Positions 1 through 8,800 of a stretch of 15,977 nucleotides of DNA are shown here, in pieces. Below the pieces are notes generated by a model that worked only from the letters and a program-made list of their open reading frames with translations, was not told where the DNA came from and ran no database searches. A program made the position numbers and the translations under genes. This DNA is from Micractinium sp. NFX-FRZ (lineage: Eukaryota > Chlorophyta > Trebouxiophyceae > Chlorellales > Chlorellaceae). The stretch covers positions 1-15,977 of the forward strand of contig JAPTJF010000757.1 in assembly GCA_029339195.1 (NCBI GenBank), in the 5' to 3' direction. Position 1 is the first letter of the stretch. Each line of letters starts with the position of its first letter.

Positions 1-77
1 GGCAGGCTGCGCCAGTGCGCCGCCGCCCTCGACTTCCTCACCCTCTGGCTGGGCTGGCTGCTGCCCACCTACCTGGC
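1..77 (+). repeat. Terminal inverted repeat, left copy (77 nt, exact)
   Basis: Bases 1-77 are the exact reverse complement of 15901-15977; the first mismatch is at base 78. Homology continues imperfectly for about 24 nt more (3 mismatches). It lies inside the coding exon of membrane-protein gene A, so it is a shared paralogous exon and not a transposon end. No target-site duplication can be judged at a sequence edge. Confidence 0.97.
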
Positions 78-435
78 AGCCCGCAGCCAGTGCAGGCGGG
101 CGCACGCCCTGCCTGACGGGCAACACCTCACCACCAGCGGCGCCGGGATCAACACGAGCGGCATGACAGGCGGCTGCCCTGCCGGCACTTGTGGCAGTAC
201 CGCACATGGAGGCGGCAGGCATGCGCCCGTTGCCGCACCGCCAGCCGGCCCTGCCGTGTTGCAGCGGCAGGGACCCCCGTGCCGATGGTGCCAGCTCAGC
301 ACCGCCCTGGCCGGCTGGATGCTCGAGAATTTGTTTCTGCGCGATAACTTTCTGGCGCAGGAGTGGCTGGCTTGGTATGTGTGGACAGTGTTGTGCTGGA
401 TGGCAGCTTCCGTGACGGCGCTGGGCAGTGCATAA
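1..435 (+). CDS. Multi-pass membrane protein, family unknown, C-terminal part (copy A)
   Basis: The reading frame is open from base 1 (GRLRQC...) to TAA at 433-435, giving 144 residues with the 5' end cut by the window edge. Two hydrophobic blocks are visible: one near residues 6-27 with a GWLLP motif, and one near residues 120-142 ending VTALG. Between them lies a Gly/Ala/Pro/His-rich linker of about 70 residues. No known domain is recognised. The same layout is found in the partial gene at 15528-15977 on the other strand: block 1 is nearly identical, the linker is unrelated, and the last block (WMLENLFLRD versus WMLENMFLRD) is clearly related. The complete gene at 2876-4951 shows a weaker match. 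A coding exon is supported by this conservation in frame. Function cannot be stated. It is probably the last exon of an intron-containing gene. Confidence 0.8.
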   Translation, partial: GRLRQCAAALDFLTLWLGWLLPTYLAARSQCRRAHALPDGQHLTTSGAGINTSGMTGGCPAGTCGSTAHGGGRHAPVAAPPAGPAVLQRQGPPCRWCQLSTALAGWMLENLFLRDNFLAQEWLAWYVWTVLCWMAASVTALGSA

Positions 436-574
436 GAGTGCCGGCAGGGGCCCTATGCTCCCATATCAGCCGGGATGGGATGGTTAGACCCCAACCCCAT
501 CCCAGATCCCCTAAGCCCTCCCCTCTCTCCATGTTCTATCATATGGCATGGTTTCACCTTCCCATTCAGCCCCC

Positions 575-1045
575 CTCCCCGTCCAGACCGGCCGCCCCAC
601 CCCCTTACCCATCGCACCTTCTCAATCATCCCATTTCCCATCCCCACAAGCCCCCCGGCCCACCCATCCTGCGGCTCCACCAATCCCTTTTCCTCGACAC
701 GGCGAGGCCCCCAGCCCGCCCATCATGCCGCTGCACCCGTCTCCTTTCCCATCCCGGCCAGCCGCCCCACCCCCTGCGGTCCGGCCACCGCACCCACCCC
801 CTCCCCATCCCGGCCAGCCCGCCGGCCTGCTCATCCTGCCGTCTCACCCATCCCCCTTCCCATCCCACCAGCCGCCTGGCACCCTGCGCATCACACCTTC
901 CCACCCATCCCCTTTCCCATCCCGGCCAGCCGCCCGACCCCTTAGGGCCTGCCCATCCCGCCTTCTGACCCATCCCCACCAGCCCCCCGGCCGGCCCATC
1001 CAGCCACCGCACCCATCCCCTTACTCATCCTGGCCGGCCGCCCTG
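575..1045 (+). repeat. C-rich minisatellite, about 55-bp period, about 9 degenerate units
   Basis: The anchor CCCATCCCGGCCAGCCGCCC and its variants recur near 637, 748, 804, 859, 916, 969 and 1026, a spacing of 53-57 bp. Degenerate units are visible near 581 and 692. Between anchors is a second recurring element like CGCACCCATCCCC. The plus strand is extremely C-rich, with G almost confined to the GGCCAGCCG core, so the complementary strand carries many G runs that could form quadruplexes. It starts about 140 bp after the stop of gene A, so it may lie in that gene's 3' UTR or just beyond. Open frames across it come from low complexity and are not genes. Confidence 0.85.
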
Positions 1046-2875
1046 CGCCAATCTACTCAATCAGGGCTCATTTACTCAACATAGTAGCAATCTGAAAGTT
1101 GACATATGTTATTCAGACGTAATGCCTGCAAACCTGAAGGCGCGCTTTACCCTAACATGCCTGCATCTCAAACCTTATTCGAAACCCGTACAGCAACACA
1201 ATCTACATTGTCCCCACGTGTGGTAGCCACGCGTTCCTCTACTTATTGCCATTCTGGCCTACTTGTTTTTTTTGTTTTCATTTCAGGGTTTTCAGTCGGA
1301 TTCTTGCAAACAAAGTTGTGAGTTGAAAGTGCGACACATACCCTGTACAGCACCTGGGGTACTGTCAGGGCTGTCCCGCCTGCGTCGAGGCACCAGGCAG
1401 AGTGCCAGTGGCAGAGTCTGGACAGTATGCTGCCAGCGCCGCTCTAACGCCCCTCTTCAGCCGGCGCCACTCACAAGCATGCCTTGGCACTACCGTGTAC
1501 ACATGCGAAGTGCATGCATGGCACGCTAGCAAGAGAGAAGGAATCAAGTGTGAATAAAGTGTATTGTGGGGTAGAAAGGGGGCAGCAGGGGAAACACAAG
1601 TGCGCACGACAGGTTGAACTGCTCCCAGGTGGAGGCAGGTGCGGCGAAAGGACGCCTCAAGCTGAGCTGCATCATGCCGTGCCCTGAACTAAGTGCAGGC
1701 TTGGGAGTGGCGCCGGCGCCCGGCGGCATCGGGAGGCGGGAGGGGGCTCAGCTGGCGGGAGGCGGCGGGCCGTTTCCTCAGGGCCGTGATCAGGCACCGC
1801 ATGCCGATTATGTGCAGGGCGCCGCAAGCGAAGGAAAATTGCGCGCCTTCGTTTTCTCCCGAGTGCTCAAGTGAGCACTGTTCTCGGGACCGAGCACTGT
1901 TCACCTGCGGAAGCCCAGACATACGTGCAACTAGATGAAAGTCGTAGTCGCTGGTGCGCATAGCAAGCAGCCAGCAGCAAATCCGGCAACTTGTGCGCGG
2001 TGTATTTGCGAGGCACAGCATTATGCCAGGGTGTCCACCCGTGGGTGAATTTACCCGGTTCAAGGCGGCGGCGAAAGCAGGATTAGAGGCACAGCATGCA
2101 CAGCGCGCCGCCAGGCGCCGCTGCGCCGCTTCCTGCATACCCGCTCGCGCGAACGTAACCGTGCCGTGTCAAGTCGACCACTTGTTCAACAAGACAACCC
2201 GCCAGCCAAGAGCCCTCTTGACACCAATTTGTCAAGGCTGGGCCGGGCGCCAGTGGTAGCGCCCCCTGAAGGCGCGCTCCCCCTGGACTCCCGCTCAACA
2301 AAGTTTTGCTGGCTGTGTGCGCCGCCCTGCATGCTGTTATGGCGCCGGTAGACGCGGTTGCTGAGTCAGCCCTGCCAAGCGGCGCTCCTTATTCATGCCC
2401 TCATGAGGATCGCGCCTTTAGAGCACCCACGGGGGCCCCCGCCCTTGTGGCAAGTGGCGGAGCTGGGGTCTGGCCGCCGCTGTTGTGGGCGGTTTGGCGT
2501 GCCCCACTGTGGCCATGCGGCATAGGCTTTTCTACAAGAGCAGTTGTTCTGGCAGTGGTACACCCAATTGGCATGTCCAATACCAAAGTGCTTTCACTTG
2601 GATCCATGTTCACATGCAGCGTGCGCCGCTCAGGGAGCGGCAGAAGCTGGGGTGAAGGGCAGGGCGATGCTTCTGCTGCATTGCACCCCACAGCAGGCCA
2701 ACCCACCAGGGCGTCTGTTTCCCATTACCACCTGTTCCTGTCCGAGGCCCGCAACCTAACGTCCACGACCCATCGCACCCCGAGACTCTCGCTGGTCTCC
2801 CTCCCTCTTGGCCTGAGAAGGCAGCCCACATCGCTTCTCTCTCTCCTTCTCTCGGCCAGAGGATCGCCTGCCACA
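1046..2875. other. Gene-free spacer upstream of membrane gene B
   Basis: No open frame here shows conserved motifs, and I recognise no tRNA, rRNA or transposase. Bases 1085-1330 are clearly less GC-rich than the rest and include a T-rich tract near 1264. Bases 2700-2875 are pyrimidine-rich and probably hold the core promoter and 5' UTR of the gene starting at 2876. A frame open from about 2306 runs into that gene but has no recognisable protein features and is treated as chance. Confidence 0.6.
1862..1902. repeat. Short hairpin plus direct repeat (GAGCACTGTTC twice)
   Basis: AGTGCTC at 1862-1868 pairs with GAGCACT at 1873-1879 across a 4-nt loop. GAGCACTGTTC occurs at 1873-1883 and again at 1892-1902, a spacing of 19 bp. 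It lies about 970 bp upstream of the start of gene B. It could be a protein-binding site, but nothing else in the sequence ties it to regulation. Confidence 0.4.
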
Positions 2876-4951
2876 ATGCGGTTCCAGCCCCGGCTGGAGG
2901 AGGCGTTCCAGGAGGCGCGGGCGGCGGCGCTCACGCGCGGCGACATGGGCGTCGCCGCCCTCTCCTGCTGCCTCTGGACCACCCAGATGCTGGGCTTTGC
3001 ACTGGCGGGGGAGGGGCGCACCTTTGCCAAGGTTGGAGGGGGGAGTGGGGCGGCAGGAGGGGAGTGGCAGTGCAGCCTGGAAGAGGTCCTATAGAGGGGA
3101 TACCCAGTCATCGGATAGGATCTGGCAGCCGCCAGATATGCCAGCGGTGCACTGCCATCGCAGGGAGGGAGCCATGATAAGATTGTGCCTGGGCGGGACA
3201 TTAAATCTTTCCAAAGGACAGCAATAGCCCTGCCTCACTTTCCAAAGGACAGCAATAGCCCTGCCTCTCCCTCCTTCATGCCCTGACCCTATTGGCCCCC
3301 TCCCCCCTCCGCCTTGCCACCAGGCCCTCCTGCTCCTGGCCGTCAACTTCCTGCCGCTCTTCGAGGGGCAGCACTGGCAGGTGTGCCGCGCCCGCAACTG
3401 GTGCCTCACAATCTTCAAGGTAAGGCGGAGTGGGGATGGCACGCAAGGTGGATACGCAGTGCAGCGTGGGTGGTTGGACTCTGGCAGCGGTGCGCACAGG
3501 GTGTGGCGCACGCAATTGGCAGTACGGTGCGGCAGGCGTGCAAGGGCAGGGTTCCCTGGCAGAGTGTGCCTACTGAGCTTCCCGCCCCGCCACGTCATCT
3601 TTGCCTGCATCACACCCCTCACATCTGCAGGCCATGCTCTTCTCCCTGCTCTGCTGGGAGGCTGGGAGGCCTCGCACCGCTGCCCCTGGCTCCGCTACTG
3701 CTCAGCTGACAGCAGTTACCTGCCCAGCTGCCCTGCAACCGCCCTGGCTTGACAGCAGCGGCAGCGGGGTGTGCACCGCTGACGTGCCAGCGTGCACTGG
3801 GCTGCCCGAGCGTGTGCTGCAGGCAGGGGCGTCTGCTGCTGCCACCCCCGCCCCCCAGCCCCCCGGCGGCTTCTCCCTGCTCGTCCCTCTCTTCACGGAG
3901 GTCGGTCAGGTTAGGAACACACTGGGGCAGGTCAGCGCACCCAGCATGCTCAGCGTGGCATGGCAGTGCTGCAGTGACAAGATGATGCGGTGCCACTTGC
4001 GTGATCGGCCGGCTCCCAGGCGGCAGCCGAGCAGGCAGTCCAGTCCTGCCACTCCATGCCCGGCCACAAGTTACTGATGAATCAGCATTCTTGAATCATG
4101 ACCTCTCCCACCGCCCTCCTTCCCCTGCCCCAGCAGAGCAAGCTGTTTGCCCTCATGCACGCCGGCCTGGCCTTCCGCTACAGCCGCTGGCAGCACACCG
4201 CCGCGCTGCAGACGGCGCTGACGGCGGCTGCGGCCGCACAGTGCGCCTGGCAGGACGTGTGCAGAGGGCCCGGGCTGGCAGAGGGCACGGGCACCCTGAA
4301 GCGCATGGCCGCTTTCCTGACCAATGCACACGTGCTGCCGCTGCCAGCCGTGCTTTCTGCCACGTCAGCAGCGCCTGCTGCTGCGCTGGCCCGCAATGCT
4401 ACAGCTGCCACGCTGGCAGCCGGGAGCTCAGGAGGCACCCTGTCGCCTGCCATGCTGGTGCTGCCCGAGCATCTGGATGCCTGCCGCCTGGTCATCTTCT
4501 GGGCGCAGGCAAGCACCCGCCGCTGTGCTGCTTGTTGCAGCTGCTGGGCCTGCTTCCGCTTGGCTGCTGCTGCTGCTGTGCCTGCCGCCGTTGCAGGCTG
4601 GGGGCTGGAATTGATGCTGGCTGCCACCCCCTTGATGTGGCTGCCACCCACCTGTCCTCAACCCCCTCACCGCCGTGTCCCCCCTGACCCCTCCCCCTGC
4701 AGCTGTGCTTCGGCTGGGCGCTGCCCGTGTGGGCAGCGGTGCTGGGGGAGGGCCACGCGCGCGCCCGCTTCGCCCTGCAGCACTCTGCCCAGCTGCAGCC
4801 CGAGGAGAGGGAGTGGGCGGTGGTGGCGGCGGTGGGCAGCGACTGGCTGGCAGCCGGCTACCAGTTCCCCATGGTCTGCCTCATCGCATGGCACCTCATG
4901 CTGGCAGCCGCTGTGACTGTCACAGGGCAGCCCCGCGCGGCCGGCGGCTGA
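2876..4951 (+). CDS. Multi-pass membrane protein, family unknown (B), five exons
   Basis: Proposed exons are 2876-3031, 3324-3419, 3631-3909, 4134-4508 and 4703-4951, all joined in phase 0 for about 384 residues. The end of exon 3 is uncertain (3900, 3909 and 3930 all keep frame), and exon 4 may start 3 nt later. Intron 4 has a GC-AG boundary (CAG|GCAAGC). The start ATG at 2876 opens MRFQPRLEEAFQEAR, followed by hydrophobic segments near residues 24-43, 53-68, 77-95, 291-316 and 353-376, so about five to seven membrane spans. A variable Pro/Ala/Cys-rich loop lies in exon 3, and an Ala-rich loop with one NAT glycosylation-like site in exon 4. The segment LDAC...LCFGWALPVW resembles LRQC...LWLGWLLPTY of the partial genes at both window edges (8 of 26 identical by eye), suggesting one family. 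No enzyme motif is seen; function unknown. Confidence 0.8.
3208..3267 (+). repeat. Tandem duplication, 31-bp period, in intron 1 of gene B
   Basis: The 29-nt sequence beginning TTTCCAAAGGACAGCAATAG occurs at 3208-3236 and again, identical, at 3239-3267. The perfect identity suggests a recent slippage or repair event. It lies 57-116 nt before the acceptor of exon 2. Confidence 0.9.
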
Positions 4952-5476
4952 GGCGGCGGGTGCAGGTGGTGCGCCCAGCTGAACTGTGTGCGGCTCCACC
5001 TTAACCCCGACTCCCATGACGAGTGTCAATGTTTTCCAGTAGTAGAGCGCGCAAGGTGTGCTTTTCTGTCCTGCAGTCCATCCACATGTGTACTTTGAAG
5101 AAGCTGCTTCTTCTACTGCAGAACCCTTCTCTTGCTGCAGAACAACTTTGCACAACCCGATCATGCCGCACAACAACGGGACTGCAGTCCTGCTACCTGG
5201 GCCTTCATTCTGTGCCTGGCGTAGGGCAGGCCGAACCGCCAATGGACTGCTTTTGATATTTCATCATACATTCACCCTCTCCTGTTAGCGTTTGAGCGAG
5301 CCAAACTGTCAACCGAAGTACCAGCTCCCATGGCATAGCATGGGGAGGCCAGCGGGCACTAGCCAGCAGGCGTGTGACCAGGGCTGCAGCCACCGCAGCA
5401 CAGCAACCAACCCTGCACAGCCCCGGCTGCCTGGCTGCTCCATGCAGTGGTTCTGCAGGAAAAGAACAGCTCTCAG

Positions 5477-5522
5477 CCTGCTTTGTGTGACGCACCAGGC
5501 CTGCTTTGTGTGACACACCAGG
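5477..5522 (+). repeat. Tandem duplication, 23-bp period
   Basis: The unit CCTGCTTTGTGTGACGCACC plus AGG occurs at 5477-5499 and again at 5500-5522 with one change (GACGC to GACAC). Shorter relatives (GACACACACCAGGCG) follow to about 5543. It is intergenic. Confidence 0.85.
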
Positions 5523-5737
5523 CGTTATGACACACACCAGGCGTGAATCAAGGCTACGGCCGAGTGACTTAGAGTGACCGCCACTAATGGAACACCCGGC
5601 CTGACAGCTTGCGCAAAGCCCACCGCGGGGCAGCACCTATCTTCGCAATGGCGCTGTTGCTGGCATCGACAGACACACGTTTCTCGCTCGTGTTGCATAC
5701 GGGCCTGTTGTGTCTGTCATGCCACCTTCACCCTGCC

Positions 5738-5750
5738 TTACAGTCTGTAA
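5738..5750. terminator. Palindromic double TGTAA poly(A) signal between convergent genes
   Basis: The sequence is TTACAGTCTGTAA, a perfect 6-bp inverted repeat around a central T. Read on the minus strand it gives TGTAA about 112 nt after the oxidase stop codon. Read on the plus strand it gives TGTAA about 795 nt after the stop of gene B. TGTAA is the usual poly(A) signal of green algae. The minus-strand use is the better placed; the plus-strand use would need a long 3' UTR. Confidence 0.55.
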
Positions 5751-5853
5751 TGAGCATGCTTGTGAATGCATCACAACATGCTGACGAGTCGACTGGCCAT
5801 ACAGCTTGACACATCCCCAAGCAGCAGCAGCACGCTGCTTCCCCTGCAGCCGC

Positions 5854-8800
5854 TCACAGCTTGGAGCCAGCTGCGTCCCGGACCGCACGCTGCGGGACGC
5901 CACTGCTGCTGCTCAGCAGGCTGCCAGGCGACGCCGCTGCCGCCTGCTCCGCCAGCCGCTCAGCCAGCTTCTTGGACAGCATGTAGGAGATGGCCTCGAT
6001 GCTGCACTCAACACGGGCAAAGCAGACGGGAGGGGGGAAGAAGCGAAGGAGGGAAGAAGCGAAGGACGTCGATTGATGGGCATCTGAGCGGGCACGGGGT
6101 GTGGGAGGATGCGCGGGCCGGGTGGCGCCGCGCTGCCACCAGCCAACCGCCTGGCGCGCTCCCAAGCCAGAATGGGCCGCCCACCAACCCAGAATGGGCG
6201 GCCTACCAGCCTTCATGGCGCATGCCTCCCCACCTGCCCACCCACCTGATCATTGGGTTGACCCCCGTGGGTGTGGGGAAGGTGCTGCCGTCCAGGCAGT
6301 ACAGCCCTGCCACCTCCCAGCACTCCCCCGCCGGGTCCAGCACCGAGCTGGCGGGGTCGGAGCCTGCGGGAGCGGCAGGGAGCACCAAGCGACGGCAGCC
6401 GGGCACGGCAGTCAGGTACACACACATCCAACACTGTGCGTGGCACGCAACACTGTGCTGGGAGCAAGCAGCGGCTGAATTGGGGAAAGGCGGGCCCATC
6501 CGCCACAGCGGGCGGCGAGCCGACATCGGCGCATGGGGCAGTTTCGGCAGGCATGCATTCCCAGCAGGCAGCAGCTCTCACCCAGGCGGCAGGTGCCCAT
6601 TTGGTGGGCAGAGAAGAGCGGCATCTGGAGAGGGACTGCGCCCGTGTGGACAACCTGGGAAAGAAAGGACTGGAAGGCCCAGCTGCCTGCTGCGCTGCCT
6701 GCTGCGCTGCCTGCGGTGGCGCCAGTGCTGCCCGCAACGCTCTCCCCTGGCCCTGCCGGCACCAGACCCGCACTTGCCCCTGCGCCGCCGTCGCTGCCGC
6801 CGCCCACAGCCTGCGGCGTGCCCGCCGCCCCTGCCGCTGCCGCCACAGCCGCTTCTGGGCTCTCAAAAGAGAAGCGCCCCTCTGGGGAGTTGAGGATGCT
6901 CATTACGGTGGTGGCACCTGCTGCCGCCATGCAGCGCAGGCCCAGCTCCACCCCCTGTGGCACGAATGGGCCCAGGCAGGCAGGGGGGAGCAGGCGTGGG
7001 CGTTTGGTGAGCTTTCCTGCACAAGCGTCCGCCCCAGGCATCTGATGCGACCTCCCTCAGCCTTGCTCCCCCCTTGCAACACGCAGCAGTTCATGTGTGG
7101 TAGCCCAAGCAAGCAAGTGAGCAAGCACACCAAGCGGGGGTGGCTGCATGCCGGCCATGGAACCAAGCAGTCGGGCAAGCAAGCAGGCGGATCAGCAGGC
7201 AGACAATGTGCAAGGGAACAGACATTGTGTGTGGCACCTGCCCTTCCTAACAAGCCTAGCAAGCCCAAACCCGAGCACACCCACCCACCCGCATCATCGA
7301 GCCCGCATCCTCTTGAGACAGGCTGTAGTGGATGCGGGGCCGGCCAGACCTGTCGGCCACCACCCGCCCGCTGCCAGAGTCCCGCACCAGCACCAGCACG
7401 ATGCAGCAGTTGGGGTACTGCAGCATGAGGCGCTTAAAGTCGTTGCCACCCAGCCAGGGGGCAGCGGCAGCAAAGAGGCCGGGGTGCACCTGCGGGGGGC
7501 GGGCGGCGGCGGCGGTGGCAGCAGATGGGGTGGAGGGTGAGGGAGCATGGGCTGCAGGGTGGACGCCATGAGTTGTGAGAGCGGCATCTCCGGCAGACTG
7601 CTGTGCTGCTGAACGTGCTGACTGACTTCTGAGAGGGATGCGAGCTGGCAGGCGGGCAGGAAGTTGGGCAGGCACGGCAGGCCAGGGTGTGCGAGGGGAG
7701 CCTTGGGTAGGGGCACACAAGCATGCGCAATGCGCGTCACCAGCAAGGACTGGCCCGCAAAAGCTGAACACACAGGCCCGCAGCCCCACAGCTGCCCACT
7801 AGCAGCCCCAACCTCCCCACACGAGGGGCTCAGCCTCACCGCCGGAGTGTACAGCAGGCTGCCGTAGCCACTGCCCTCCCAGTCCCCCGCCTGCTTGCTG
7901 AAGATGCTCATCAAAGTACCCTCCCAGCAGCGTATACTGCCCCCGCCTCCGGTGCCAGCGCTGCTGCGTGCTGGCAGCATGTGCAGGCGACGCTCCGGCT
8001 CTGCCTCCTGCTGCTGCGCACCGCTGCCTGTTGCGGCACCCGCCGCTGCGGCGCATGCGGCGCGTCCTGCTGCGCCTGCCAAATCCTCAATGTCAGCTGT
8101 GCTCCCGGCTGCCGCTGCTGCTCCTTCCCCCTGCTGCTGCCGCTGCTCCTGCTTCCCCCCCGCATCACCAACGCTGCCAGCCCCACTGCCAGTGCTGCTG
8201 CCGCTGCCACAGGACGATTCGCTGCCTGACTGTGGTGGGAACAGGCCCACCACGCATGTGCACGGGTGCAGGCGTAGGTTGCCACCCACATTGCCGCTGC
8301 AGGTGATGCGGCTGCGCTGCAGCAGCGCGGGGCTGTGCAGGCTGCCTGCGGCGCTGATGACGACGGGGGCCTGCGAGGGGGGTGGAATGCAGATGGGTGG
8401 CGATGAGGGCGGGAATGTTCAAAGTGAATCATTTAAAGGGATCACATGAAGGGAAATGAAGGATGGGGTGGGAGCCGCTCCGTGCCCGCTGTTCTCCACC
8501 TTCGTGTACCTCATGCCTGCTGCACAATCCAACACCCTGACCACTCTGATCATTCAAACTCCGCCCAACCCACACTAACTCCCCCTCAGCTTGCCTGGAT
8601 GGCGAGCCTGAGAGGCGCAGAGTTGCTGCCCGCCAGCACCAGCACGCCCTCTGCCTTCTTGTGCCGCGCGTGGGCCTGGCTGCCGGCATCCTTGGGGTTG
8701 AGAGCCTCCCAGAGCACCTTTTCCGCCCATGCCCCTGCACACAGAATGCGAAGGGTGCGGGCAGGGGAAAGGAGCGTTAGCAGGCGCAGGCACAGGCATC

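Larger units (their letters stand above)
4952..5853. other. Convergent intergenic spacer between gene B and the alcohol oxidase gene
   Basis: The spacer is 902 bp long and has no frame with recognisable protein features. It must contain the 3' UTRs of both neighbours, which point at each other. Within it are a 23-bp tandem duplication (5477-5522) and a palindromic pair of TGTAA signals (5738-5750). I see no RNA gene. Confidence 0.6.

Noticed and set aside
363..1084. Open frames rich in Pro, Ser and His across the minisatellite, which resemble a proline-rich wall protein
   Set aside because: They exist in all three plus frames at once, as expected from a C-rich repeat. The period of about 55 bp varies by 1-2 bp, which would shift any frame.
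2041..2080. tRNA-like GGTTCAAG stretch
   Set aside because: No A-box, acceptor stem or anticodon arm could be folded around it by eye.
2306..2875. Open frame running in phase into the start of gene B (about 190 extra residues)
   Set aside because: Its translation has no membrane block, motif or family resemblance. Long stop-free runs are common in GC-rich DNA. The ATG at 2876 opens the first recognisable segment.
4509..4702. Coding read-through of intron 4 of gene B (Ala/Cys/Leu-rich open frame)
   Set aside because: Skipping it joins LVIFWAQ to LCFGWALPVW in phase, recreating the block seen in copies A and C. Reading through would break that alignment.
5766..7428. Long plus-strand open frames of about 375 and 385 residues opposite the oxidase
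   Set aside because: They are shadows of the minus-strand exons and run through introns without splice logic. The minus strand carries the conserved GMC motifs.
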